Positions 32,737-42,830 of a stretch of DNA of 64,000 nucleotides are shown here, piece after piece. The first letter of the stretch is position 1. The number at the start of each line of letters is the position of its first letter. A program made the position numbers and the translations under genes. Below the pieces are notes generated by a model, which worked only from the letters and a program-made list of their open reading frames with translations, did not search any database and was not told the DNA's origin. The stretch is from Pyrenochaeta sp. MPI-SDFR-AT-0127 (Eukaryota; Ascomycota; Dothideomycetes; Pleosporales; Cucurbitariaceae): assembly GCA_020747015.1 (NCBI GenBank), contig JAGTJM010000104.1:1-64000 (forward strand), written 5' to 3'.

Positions 32737-35386
32737 TTACAGTCGCTGATAGAGGCCGATGACGATATCGCCCTTGGGCTTAATGACTTGCCAGGCCTCA
32801 AGATCGTTGGCTTGGAGGGTATTACCGGTGTTGACGATAGCGTCGCAGAGAAGATGAGTCTCGCATGGATCGTTAACCAGGTACGACTCAGAGGCCCCGA
32901 GTACGCGCTGAATGCTGTACGTAGCCTGTGGGACGTTAAGGCTGGCAAGATAGGTTCGTACCAGGCGTGGATGCTCGGCGGCGATGCGTGCGGGGTTGTC
33001 AGCCGTCCAGGCGCGCGGGTCGATTCGCTGGCCACGCCGGCTAATGAGCGCGAGCGAAACGTCTGTTGCTGGCGCAGAAACAACGAGCTGTGCAACAGTG
33101 GGGTAGCTGTCCATGATCACACTGTACGTGACCGTGCCGTCGAGCGTGCCCTGCGCGAGGAGGCCTGGCATGTCCTTTGGCCGGACAGACACGAAATGCA
33201 CGCGCCGGCCCTCGCCGAAGGCCCTGGCGAACTGAGCGGCGTCGACGACCTCGTAGTCGAGGCGCAGGCAGCGGCCCTCAGGGCGGAGGAGCTTTACGCC
33301 AAGCTGCGTCAGCATAAACTCGTCAGTCCTTTTTTCGTACTTGTCCGCCGTCACCCCGATGGCCCTGGAGCCAGGCGGTGTGACGGATTGCGCGAGCACG
33401 GCGTCGGCATCAGCATCGGTGAATGCACTCGCCTGCAGGGAAGGGAGCCCAGCCCGGCGCGCGTATGTGTGCACGAGCCGAAGCATGGCGCCCGCTTCCT
33501 CGGGCGCATTGTGGGCCGGGCCGTCGACGATCAGCCGCCACATGTGGGCCTCCATAAGCGCGAGCAGACGCTCAGACGTGCCCTCGTCCGCCGACGCAGA
33601 CGCAGACCGTAGCCGCGAGCGATCATGCGCCGCGAGACGCTCGTACAGTGCCCGGTAGCGCGGCGTAAGGGCAAGCGTGTCGTCCGCGAGCACTTCCCCC
33701 GCGTGCACGCCGTATGGCTCGCACGGGGCCACCATCTCGTGTTCGTGAAACGGGCGGCCCGTAAGGTGCGTGCGCAGAAGATGGTTGAGCTGCGTCCACT
33801 TGTCAAGAATACTCGCTTTCACCGCGCTGCCGCCTGCACGCCAGACGTCCTTGTCGAATGCATCTTGGCCGTTAGTGTGGACGCCCTCGCGCCGCTTGAT
33901 GCGCATGCAGTCCTGGTTGATCTCGGACCACATAGTACGTCCTGTCGGGTCCAACATGATGCATCCGTCCTGCACCTCGAGCCCGATTTGATTAAGGTAG
34001 TGCTGGATTGTGAAGAAGATGCGGGTCGTGCAGTCCACAGATGCCTCGACCGCCTGCACGCCATGCACGAGCTCCTCCGGCACACACCGGTCCCCAAACG
34101 GCTTTGCGCGCGCAGTGAGGTACTTGTTGTAGAAGGCCTCCTTGCCGACCGACGCTTCCATGAGGTAGTAGAATGGGTGCGTTGCAGGGTTGATGCCCTT
34201 GTACGCGTGGTTTGGGTTCCGCCAGTCGAAGCGGACATATGGCCCGCGCTTATACTGGCCCGTTGGCAGTGTTACACTCGAGTTGCTCGCCATGCCGAAG
34301 AAAGAATGCTTGTCTGTCCCCAAGCAAAGTTCCTTGTACACGGTCTCGATCTGCGTGATTTCGGTAGTCCGCGCCCAGATGAGCCCATGCGCGTTCAGGC
34401 CGTCGTATGTGTGGCTGATTCCTGCGCGATGGAGCATCTCAAGGAAGAGACGGGAGCCGCTAGCACGGATTGCGCTGAGACCTGCGATCTCCGCCGTTGA
34501 CTGCTTGCTGTGCGAATAGATGGTCGGCTTGAGGAAGACAATTACGTGATTGTCAAAGTGGCGGGTCAGGGGCGTCTCGACTTTATAAATCTGCTTCGAC
34601 TCGCCCTCAACGACCAGACGAACGCGCAGCGGGGCAGTTTCGTCGTGTAGATTGTCGTAGTGGTTCACAAGCGCATGTAAGAGGCCACGATCGCGAGAGC
34701 ATTGACTGCGAACGTCTTCGGGTGTGAATATTGACGTCTCGCCACACTCAAGAGCAATGATCTCTTCCAGCCGCTGCGCGTAGTCCACGCCCGAGATCAC
34801 TGCGCGACGACTGGCTAAGGAAGCGACGTTGTCGGGACTCAATGTGCGCAAGGCAAGCATGGAGAAGAGCGCAAGGACCTCGGGATTACGGGCAAGCGCA
34901 ATAATATCAGAGACAGTTTCGTCGACGGCTTTCTTTCCGGTATCCACCACGGGCAAGCCATAGAATGCAGCTAATTCCTGATAACTTGTCAAAGTCGTCC
35001 AACGGCAAAGCGGTATGCGAAGAACATACAAGGAATCTCGCGCGGAAGTAGAAGAGGGCTTTTTCAGACTCCCACTTGTCTGTGTGTGGCCGGTTCGCGA
35101 GCCGCGCTTGAAGGATAGGAACATCAGCATCAAGGATGATTCGCACGATTCTGCGGTCGATTCCGTCTTTGTCTGTGTACAATTCGGGAAGAGGAGCACG
35201 ATCGTCGTCGGCAAGCTGCAATGTGAGTTTGTCGAAAGTCCTAACGATGAGGGCATCTTCAAGTGAGGGATCCTCGTCTCCACGTGCATAAACAACCTGA
35301 CCGGCCGCCTTGAGGGCCGGGACGAGTGTAGATTTCCCGGTTGCGTCGTTGCCATGGAGGACGATAGTATAAGTAAACTCGGACAT
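32737..35386 (-). CDS. cns3-like: Cns3-like fusion: nucleotide kinase / SAICAR-synthetase-like / HisG-like, 865 aa
   Basis: Exons 35386-35030 and 34977-32737, one 52-bp intron (GTATGT...CAG), phase 0. The ATG at 35386 precedes the P-loop. Residues 1-160 are a nucleotide-kinase fold: P-loop GNDATGKST (about 12-20), RIILDADVPILQARLANR, and FRARFL joined across the intron to ELAAFYGLPVVDT. Residues about 235-540 resemble SAICAR synthetase (PurC): EGESKQIYK, then GLEVQDGCIMLD, MWSEINQDC and a FDKDVWRAGGS motif. Residues about 655-865 resemble the HisG ATP phosphoribosyltransferase: TLDGTVTYSVI, ARIAAEHPRLVRTYLASL, DAIVNTGNTLQANDLE. Kinase plus HisG is the described architecture of Cordyceps Cns3, which makes pentostatin; bacterial pentostatin synthesis uses separate HisG-like, dehydrogenase and SAICAR-synthetase-like enzymes. 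It diverges from the HD gene at 36366. GC-rich third positions exceed those of the flanking DNA. Product here is inferred, not shown. Confidence 0.88.
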
Positions 35387-36365
35387 GATTGGCGAGGATA
35401 GGGTGGAGACACCTGATCGTGCTACAATGATAGAACTTGAAAGAGAAACGGCGAGGTTCGTATGCAACTGCCAAAAGGCATTGGCTTATTTATGTAATGT
35501 GGAATTTCACCAACTATACATCTCCTCAATCGGTCCGTTTTGAGTCTGTATTCTTCAACTCTCATATTCATACTTAAAAGAGAGTTGCTTTGCTGAGTAG
35601 AGGTTTTGCTCTTGATAGGGGTGTCGTTTAGTCCACTAAATTAGCCCATCTTTCTCGAAACCAGTGCTTTGCTAGGCTTCTACACATATCTTCGATATCA
35701 CAGCTCAACTCCATGTTCAAAAACCAAGCCAGAACTGCCGACATGGTCGTCATGCAAGCCACGCAAGCTGAAGCTGCCAAAGTTATCCTCCACTTAAGGT
35801 TGACGGATGAGGCTCCCGCGGGAAGGGGACGGGCGGATGTGGGCGGGTAGGTCGCCGCCTGGTGATCGGTCCTCTAGTGTCTTTTTAGGATCTATATTAC
35901 TAACTTTCTTTAGCAAACTCCGGCTTAAGCTCCATACCCTGGCACGTTGGGGGCTAGCACATGTTGAAAATTTAATTACACATAGCAATCCAGCGTTTTG
36001 GGATGATGAAATGGACTCTAGCTCAGCCAAATTCGAGGCGTCGCTAACAATGTAACGTTACAACTTGCCGCAGTCCGCTTTCCAGAAAGACGTTAAAGGA
36101 TTGACCTATATGCACCTCTATAATAATAGTAACACGGATCTTTTACGGCTATTGCTATTGGTCGGTAGGCAGGCTCTGCCCGAATCAGTCTTAGACCGGG
36201 CGCGAGATCAAAACCGAGACATTAAGCCATGGCAACGCATGCTATCTGAATAAACAGCACCCGCAATACCTCAACATCTCTTGCACTCCTTCTTAGTCCG
36301 CGCACATACTTATTCCGACAGCTCTACCGCAACTACTTCTGTCAATACAAATTAGTCCAGTAGAG
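35387..36365. promoter_or_regulatory. Divergent intergenic region between the two nucleoside-pathway genes
   Basis: A 979-bp region from which both genes start outward, suited to co-regulation. It contains two short plus-strand frames (35807-36055 and 36065-36253) with ankyrin-like words (NNSNTDLLRLLLLVGRQALP). That piece is probably a relic. No specific operator is identifiable by eye. Confidence 0.5.
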
Positions 36366-37400
36366 ATGTCATCCCCTACTCGCGCCGGAATCTTCCAGGC
36401 ACACTTACCATCAGCCAATCATTCCATAACCATACGTGATGAGATATATGGAGAGGAACTAGTCTATGAGCCAGTCCTCGTAGAGCTTCTTCGATGTCCG
36501 GAGGTGCAGCGACTGCAAGGAATCTGCCAGTACGGAGTCACTGCGGTCTTGGGCATGACGCCACGAGTCACACGGCTCGAACACTCGGTTGGTGCACTGA
36601 TACTCGTGCGAAAAGTTGGTGGCACGACCGAAGAACAAGTCGCTGCTCTTCTCCATGATATCTCTCATACCGTACTCAGTCATGACGTCGATTACGCACT
36701 CTGCAAGCTTGGCGAAGAGAGCTACCACGAGGTGCATAAGGCACGCTATCTTGAGATGACGGGCCTACCGGATATCCTGGATAGACATCGGATCGATCGA
36801 AAGGTTTTTAACGAAGAAAATTTTCCTTTGGTGGAGATGCCATCGCCTCAGCTGTGTGCCGATCGTCTAGACTATGCTTTACGCGACGCCCTCAGCTTTG
36901 GCAAGATTGCGATGGAAGACGCCAGAAGGATTGTTCGCTCACTAAAGGCGTTTCCTAGTGCTGTAGCACCCCGTCGTTTTCTGGTGCTGGACGATCCACA
37001 TGTAGCATTGATTCTTTCTCGCGCATACATCACTACCGACAAAGACTTCAGGTCAAACCCGGCTATCGTCGACATGTCTGAGCGGACGGGCCGGGTGATA
37101 GGCGAATTGGCAAACGCAGGTTCTTTGGATGATAAGATATTGTGGCAAATGTCCGACGCAGAATTTTGGATTTGGCTTCGGCAAGTAGCGAATCCTAAGC
37201 AGCTTCATGCTATCAAGAGGCTGGAAGATGAGGGGATTCCGGAGGAAAATGGACTCCGACTACCACAAGGCACTAAAATTCGCACTCTCGATCCAGATAT
37301 TTGGCAAGGAGGAGAAAGCCAACCGGCACCATTGTCGACAGCGTTGCCAATGTGGGGATCAGAGCGGATGCAGTACATCCTCAGTCGTAGTCAGCATTGA
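36366..37400 (+). CDS. cns2-like: HD-domain phosphohydrolase, Cns2-like, 344 aa
   Basis: Single exon. The HD metal-ligand set is present: His in TRLEHSVGALIL, the HD pair in ALLHDISHTVLSHDVDYAL, and the distal Asp in CADRLDYALRDALSF. This is the pattern of dNTPase/SAMHD1-like HD hydrolases, which remove phosphate from nucleotides. It stands head to head with the kinase/SAICAR-synthetase/HisG fusion. In Cordyceps militaris an HDc-family phosphohydrolase (Cns2) neighbours Cns3 and forms 2'-carbonyl-type intermediates from 3'-AMP together with the oxidoreductase Cns1. I infer a similar nucleotide-dephosphorylating role here. No Cns1-like gene is in the window. Length and absence of introns fit a complete gene; the C-terminal 40 residues are low-complexity. 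The N-terminus has no signal peptide. Confidence 0.85.
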   Translation: MSSPTRAGIFQAHLPSANHSITIRDEIYGEELVYEPVLVELLRCPEVQRLQGICQYGVTAVLGMTPRVTRLEHSVGALILVRKVGGTTEEQVAALLHDISHTVLSHDVDYALCKLGEESYHEVHKARYLEMTGLPDILDRHRIDRKVFNEENFPLVEMPSPQLCADRLDYALRDALSFGKIAMEDARRIVRSLKAFPSAVAPRRFLVLDDPHVALILSRAYITTDKDFRSNPAIVDMSERTGRVIGELANAGSLDDKILWQMSDAEFWIWLRQVANPKQLHAIKRLEDEGIPEENGLRLPQGTKIRTLDPDIWQGGESQPAPLSTALPMWGSERMQYILSRSQH

Positions 37401-38070
37401 TGGTAGATATCGCATAACCGATAGGCTATGGTCACCTCCAGGCGCCGATACAAAGCCTACAACTCGAATGTATGGAAGCACGGCAAAACCCGTTCTTGGA
37501 ATTGGGGGCTTCCTGCAAGGCACTAGGCTGGGGTGTAGCCGTATGCGTTAGCTCTAAATAGGCTCTCATCCTACCAATATCGTGATCCAAGCTTTAGCAT
37601 GCAGTGCTTAAAACCCAGTATTTGATAGAACCCTACACGTACGTTATCAGACTCATGCTATACCGGTTGAGGTATATGGAGCGTTGTTGTCTTCACTAGT
37701 CGTATTGCGAAAATTATGTCGCAGCTGTGCCCGAGCTGCAGGCGTATTCAATAAGACCGCAATGCCTCCACAAGGTTTACAAGGCTTGGTAGCATTCTTA
37801 GCGTTACGAGGAGGGAGCATGAACGGGTTGAAATACGATCGATCTCATTGGTACCACCGTCCTGCCGAAACCCATGCGTCTGGTGCAAGCATACGTAGTA
37901 TGTCGAGTTTACCCAGCAGGTGAAAGACATGGACGCGTTTGTAACCCAAAGCAGGTTTATGAGTCTTTTTGATTGCGTCGAACCATCGCTGAACTTATGG
38001 GCCCTTCTATGGGCTGAGTCTAACAAGTCCTGCCGTCCACGCCTTTGTTCATCGGCTCATCTCTAGCACT
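37401..38070. other. Intergenic, no supported gene
   Basis: 3' flank of the HD gene. Short frames overlap on both strands without recognisable domains. Confidence 0.45.
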
Positions 38071-38481
38071 CTAAGAAAATGTAACTGGGGGAGAGGTATC
38101 ATGTGCTACGGTCCGATGTAGTTCGTGTTGAAAAGACCTTTTGAAGGGGGGAGGAGGGGTTCGGTACCTACGGGGGTATCGCGGATCAGGTCTAGGGTGG
38201 CTTACTCTAATCTTCCTAAGCTCGTGTCCTTGACGCTTTTGCTCTTTGGTGATTTGTGTCCCCTTGTTGGTGATCCCAACCGCGCCCTTTTCGATGAATA
38301 GCAAAGCGACTTCCTCTGTCCATGCCTTGCCGATTTGTGGATTTAACTTAGTGATAAGCTGCAGTAGCACTAGAGCAGGCGCCTGTCTGTCTAGTTCCTT
38401 TGGCCCGCCGTATTGCAGACCCGGCAGTTTCGAGCAAGCCAGAATTCCATCAATTCTCGAGCGCCATTTATCCTGTATCAT
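38071..38481 (-). CDS. Uncharacterised ORF, 136 aa
   Basis: Open frame from ATG 38481 with mixed composition: a helical, hydrophobic first half (APALVLLQLITKLNPQIGKAW, given as APALVLLQLITKLN) and a basic, Pro/Arg-rich second half. Upstream on the same strand (38500-38640) another frame with coding character (ECFTYIMITGSNEHLDRIL) could be an earlier exon, but I found no convincing donor/acceptor. I do not recognise it; it may be a partial or decayed gene. Confidence 0.35.
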   Translation of the reverse strand: MIQDKWRSRIDGILACSKLPGLQYGGPKELDRQAPALVLLQLITKLNPQIGKAWTEEVALLFIEKGAVGITNKGTQITKEQKRQGHELRKIRVSHPRPDPRYPRRYRTPPPPFKRSFQHELHRTVAHDTSPPVTFS

Positions 38482-38762
38482 CGGAACACTTTATCGCTCA
38501 CAAAGCCGAGCTCTATCTAGACATCCTCGCCAATCCAAGTAGCATTGCGAGATCGATCGACTTGAGCGTGCGTAAGTATCCGGTCCAAATGCTCATTCGA
38601 ACCTGTAATCATGATATAGGTGAAACATTCCAGCTCTAGTATTCGAACCTTATACTCCGTCTGCGAGGCACTCCATATATTGATCAGACTGGGTCTTGGT
38701 GTGACTCGATCTCGACACAGCCTACCTTGACTTTAGTGAAGCAGAGAATTTCTATTTTAGCA

Positions 38763-39593
38763 ATGCCACTGCTAAATTTACCAAATGAGTTGCTCCAAAA
38801 TATAGCAGAGTACCTAGAATCTGAAAGATGCATCAACGCCTTTGCACAAACCAACCGCCACCTTTATAGTCTGTTAGAGAGATACCTCTACTGTTTTAAC
38901 GTACAAAACTCTGGAGGCTCAGCGTTGTTGTGGGCTGCCCAATATGGCCAAAAAGCGACGGCGCAAAAATCGCTAAGGGAAAAGGCGAATGTCCAGACCA
39001 CAAATAGTGATTACGAGGCACCGCTTTTGTTGGCGGCAAAGAATGGGCACAAGCAGATCGTAAAGCTACTGCTTGACAAGGGCGCCGACGTCAACGCGCA
39101 AGGCGGACGCTACGGCACCGCTCTTCAGGCAGCTTCACATGGCGGCCACAAAGGGGTCGCGAAGGTACTACTAAATCGGGGCGCTAATGTCAACGCAAAA
39201 GGTGGATACTACAGTAGTGCAGTCTACGCGGCGTCAGAACGAGGCCACAAGGCAGTAGTACAGCTGCTGCTCGACAGGGGCGCTGACGTGAACGCGCAGG
39301 GTGGCTGGTATGGCAACGCACTTCAAGCGGCTTCAAGAGGTGGCTATCAGGTAGTGGTAGGACTGCTGCTTGATAACGGTGCCAAGGTTAACTTACAGGG
39401 TGGAGACTATGGTAATGCACTCCAGGCTGCTTCAAAAGGAGGCCATAAGGCAGTAGTAGAGCTCCTCCTTAATCAGGGTGCTGACGTTAACGCACAGGGT
39501 GGATGGTACGGTAATGCACTCCAGGCTGCCTCGCAAGGGGGCTACGAGGTATTAATGAAGTTACTGGTAGCATGGGGTGCTGAATTCTTATAG
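38763..39593 (+). CDS. F-box / ankyrin-repeat protein, 276 aa
   Basis: Start at ATG 38763 (MPLLNLPNELLQNIAEYL), since the frame extends upstream without another ATG. Residues 1-45 form an F-box-like motif (LPNELLQNIAEYL, CINAFAQTNRHLYSLL), the Skp1-binding part of SCF ubiquitin ligases. The rest is about seven ankyrin repeats with a 33-residue period. The later repeats are almost identical in protein and DNA, reusing GADVNAQGGWYGNALQAAS, which suggests recent duplication or concerted evolution, as in fungal NLR ankyrin domains. The protein ends immediately after the last repeat (VAWGAEFL). Likely a substrate adaptor with a repeat-based recognition surface; target unknown. Confidence 0.8.
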   Translation: MPLLNLPNELLQNIAEYLESERCINAFAQTNRHLYSLLERYLYCFNVQNSGGSALLWAAQYGQKATAQKSLREKANVQTTNSDYEAPLLLAAKNGHKQIVKLLLDKGADVNAQGGRYGTALQAASHGGHKGVAKVLLNRGANVNAKGGYYSSAVYAASERGHKAVVQLLLDRGADVNAQGGWYGNALQAASRGGYQVVVGLLLDNGAKVNLQGGDYGNALQAASKGGHKAVVELLLNQGADVNAQGGWYGNALQAASQGGYEVLMKLLVAWGAEFL

Positions 39594-40166
39594 GAAAAAT
39601 ACAATATAGTTTATTTCTGAGGATCTAGGATAATAGGTACGAAGAGTATTTTAGAATAGAATCTACACGCACAGGAGGATTCGTACAGGCATGACCCGCA
39701 ATCGGTTCGGTGGGAGAATGAGATATTTCAATGAAGCTACATAACGATAGAAGTTGGTGCCTTTGTTACCCGAATCCAGTTGCTCCCATAGTAGCCATCT
39801 AATTACGTGCCCGATCACTACACCACAATATAAAATAAGGGAGTAGCACTATACTACACCAGAACGAGAGACAATTAGAGTCTGATAAGCGTTGCATGCA
39901 CACAATTATGGCGCAGGATACGCGATCACCTAGTTGAGAAGAATCAGGGGTTGCCCCAACGATGCATCATGTTCTAGGAATAGAGTAAGAATGTATCGAC
40001 TAATATGATAGCCTAATCATCTACTTAATATCCCTGATCTGCGAATCGCGTTCGAGGTACTGGCTTAAAAGCCTTCTCCATCGCCTTTTCCTCTTATCTA
40101 TGTTACCAAAAACCTGTCAATACTGACATAACCGCCTCTGCCCGCTCTTCAACCATAGAGTGGATC
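39594..40166. other. Intergenic, no supported gene
   Basis: Nothing seen apart from the 3' flanks of two converging genes. Confidence 0.5.
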
Positions 40167-40835
40167 TTAGGTTGTCCTCTGAGCTGTGATGTAAACATGC
40201 TCCTCCTTGTCTCCAGTCGTGGGCATGAACGAGTGCTTTTCCATACTGACAATCACAAGGCCGGTCTGCTGGATGATCTCGAGTAGCCCCTTTGTCGTGA
40301 TCAAAGTGACTGTGACGGTAGTATCCATGAAAGGCGCAGTGTATCCTTCCACGTAATCGGATGTCACTCCACGCATGGCCTCTCCGCCGCGGTATTCGTG
40401 AGGGTCGATCGTTCCCAAGATGAAAATTCCACCAGGGTGCAGCCACGATGCTATCTTGAAGATCATGGAGTAGATAGAATGGTACGGGAGTTGAAGCAAC
40501 GAAAGGATCGAGATCACAGCGTCAAATCTTTCAACCGGAGCGTACTCAGTCATAGAGACTTTTAAGAATGATCCAGGAATATTCTTAGTGCAGTATTCCA
40601 CCATTCTTTGAGAAATATCAATACCGGTGATCCTGTATCCTTGCTGAGCTAGGTAAGCAGCAGGTCCTCCAGGGCCGCATCCTACGTCCAGCACATTTGA
40701 TGTTGATATAGATCCATGGTGCGATTTCAATCCATCTAATGCCCGATACAAGCCCTCATTCCCCTTGAAAGCATCTTCGTATGTCTCTGCCAGTTGGTCG
40801 AAGAGATCTTCTGCGGCATTAGGATTGCCAGGCAT
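40167..40835 (-). CDS. Class I SAM-dependent methyltransferase, 222 aa
   Basis: Single exon, ATG 40835. Motif I of the Rossmann methyltransferase fold is explicit, VLDVGCGPGGPAAYLAQQG (about 48-66). It is followed by the acidic strand-2 end GIDIS and by FDAVISILSLLQLP and WLHPGGIFILGT (motifs II/III region), giving a complete small-molecule methyltransferase of ubiE/MT type. No targeting sequence. The substrate cannot be read from sequence. It lies 2.8 kb from the HD gene and 2 kb from the P450 gene, so it could be a tailoring enzyme of a local pathway, but no shared promoter or operon-like arrangement supports that. Confidence 0.85.
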   Translation of the reverse strand: MPGNPNAAEDLFDQLAETYEDAFKGNEGLYRALDGLKSHHGSISTSNVLDVGCGPGGPAAYLAQQGYRITGIDISQRMVEYCTKNIPGSFLKVSMTEYAPVERFDAVISILSLLQLPYHSIYSMIFKIASWLHPGGIFILGTIDPHEYRGGEAMRGVTSDYVEGYTAPFMDTTVTVTLITTKGLLEIIQQTGLVIVSMEKHSFMPTTGDKEEHVYITAQRTT

Positions 40836-42441
40836 TGTGCGGCGGGCTGTCGAAATTGTGGATTCACTTAGGTCTGAACGGCGAATTTATGGCGGACTTA
40901 AGGCCGTCCGGTTGGGCTTGTCATAAAGTTGGGCTTGATATCATTTTGTTGAGCTTAAGTCATTCATATAATTCTTCCCGCTTTATGATCCAAGGCTGTT
41001 CCCACAGCCGGGGGCCCGTTTTCACAGAGGCCCTGAGGTCATCTAGTTAGTCCTTCTCACAGTATCCGCCACTGATGCTCCGACACGTTCGCTGCCGTAT
41101 GAGAAGCACGCGTCACGTCGTGCATCTGAGTGACAACTCTTTGCATCGGGCATGCCGATCCTTTAAGCCTACAGGATCTTCTTTTAGTGCTGTAAGAGTA
41201 TTACGAACGATTCACGAATCAAAACCGACGGCCGCTATAACGAATACTAATTCAACGCCGAACACACTAAGCCTCTCATTAGTTGTGGGTCGGATCGTCA
41301 TACGTAACAGATCAGTTCTCTGTTGTCACAAGGCCTGTTGGCTGGTGAGAACATGCCGTCATATAAGTGCGCGCAGGAACGCGTTCAAGCAGCGACATGT
41401 CCACGAGTTCCGGACTCGCATGTGATTCCCTCTTACGGACAGTCTTGCTTGGCAGGTCGTTGTCTCCTCGAGTGCCTCGACAAGTACGAAATGTAATACA
41501 TATTTCTTCCTCATGCTCTTCATTGGTTGGCAAGATATCGTGATCCACTAGCATTCCCAAGAGCTGCATGCACCTTTGACGTGATCTCAGAATTCGGTTA
41601 GTTCTTTCCATTGAAAAAAGAGGGGTATATGGCAGAGTTGCGGCTCGCCTGAAAATTTTAAAGCAGAATAGTCTGCCTGGCAGGTTAAGTGTCTAAACAG
41701 AGTTTTGATATCATAGTAACTCTATTGCCATACCGTTGATACACTAATAGATGGGGGAATAGCTCGTTCATGCGTAGTTGATACAACTTGAGTCTAGCCA
41801 AATTCATGCTTAAAATTTCTAACAAACTCTATCTTTGCATAGGCCTCGTTATCTAGCCCGTGTATGGTCCCCCTTGACGGGGAAACGGAACAGTGCTTAG
41901 TCTTGGCCGGGCCGTTCCGTCCTGCTGTGGGGCGGGGATAGGAGGTGCATCAACAGCTGAATACGAGGCCGACGCATAGATAGAATTTATATAGAAATTT
42001 TTCGAATTATGTAAGACTAATTAGCGCTCGTATTGCGGCCTGTACACCGTATATATAGGTCCCTCATACAAGAGGGGTACATATACGGGCGAAAGATGCA
42101 GGCCACGTATACCTACATAATTTTCAATACCTACGGTTGGCCAGCTCTACAGGGTTTTACGGCAGACTTTAAGATTGGATACGATCTGGAATATAACACT
42201 AAAGGACGATATACGGTATACCCACTTTTTTAAGCTATGAAAGTATCAAATAGGAATCTCCGTTGAAATAAGCCCTATATTTCATTTACACCAATACGAT
42301 ACTACATCGTAACATAAGAGAAGTGACCAGTTGTAAGAGGTGAAGTTCTAAGACTTAAAGAGTGAAATAGAAAGAGTGTATCGGTCCGTATAGGTCTTTA
42401 AGAAAGGTTTGATCAATGTTAGTAGACTTCTTAATAAGATT
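40836..42441. other. Intergenic; some AT-rich stretches
   Basis: Small frames at 41075-41425 (plus) and 41312-41611 (minus) have no recognised domain. 41940-42300 is AT-rich with mild RIP character. No gene supported. Confidence 0.45.
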
Positions 42442-42560
42442 TTAGGTATCTAGATAACCTTGCCGCCTGATGTACTGGCTAGCAAAACCCTGCACCATCC
42501 CTGACCCTGCTAGAGAATGTCCTACTAGGACGATATTCTTATACAGAATTAGGGAAGCCG
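42442..42560 (-). pseudogene. Alpha/beta-hydrolase relic
   Basis: Minus strand reads LYKNIVLVGHSLAGSGMVQG, ending in TAA shortly after. GHSLAG is a nucleophile elbow (GxSxxG). The upstream sequence on the same strand is coding-like (EAEKAEPKLNNTLRRFD) but contains a stop, and no other hydrolase motifs survive. AT-rich flanks suggest RIP decay. Confidence 0.5.
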
Positions 42561-42830
42561 GCTAATCGAATCTTCTTAACGTATTATTCAGCTTAGGTTC
42601 CGCTTTTTCGGCCTCATAATATCGAGGTGAAACATCAGTTAGGGGACTGGTACGATCTTGTCTTCTTTAGGGATAGAGCATATAATAAAGTTCTAAGCTA
42701 ATTTGAGATAGCAGGAGAAGATCTCATTACGTACTGATCTTAGGTAGATAAGGGCTGTAGCTTATAAGGCCTGTGCTCTCAAAGGAAGTCCAAATTATCT
42801 TTACTTCAAGTCAACACACATTAAGAAATC

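Noticed and set aside
32788..34500. Long plus-strand frames (274 and 291 codons) opposite the fused nucleoside-pathway gene
   Set aside because: They are antisense shadows of a GC-rich coding region; no domains, while the minus strand shows three coherent enzyme domains.
34978..35412. The continuous minus-frame extension ahead of ELAAFYG
   Set aside because: Its first 145 codons are meaningless, whereas the overlapping frame encodes the P-loop kinase and joins through a canonical 52-bp intron.
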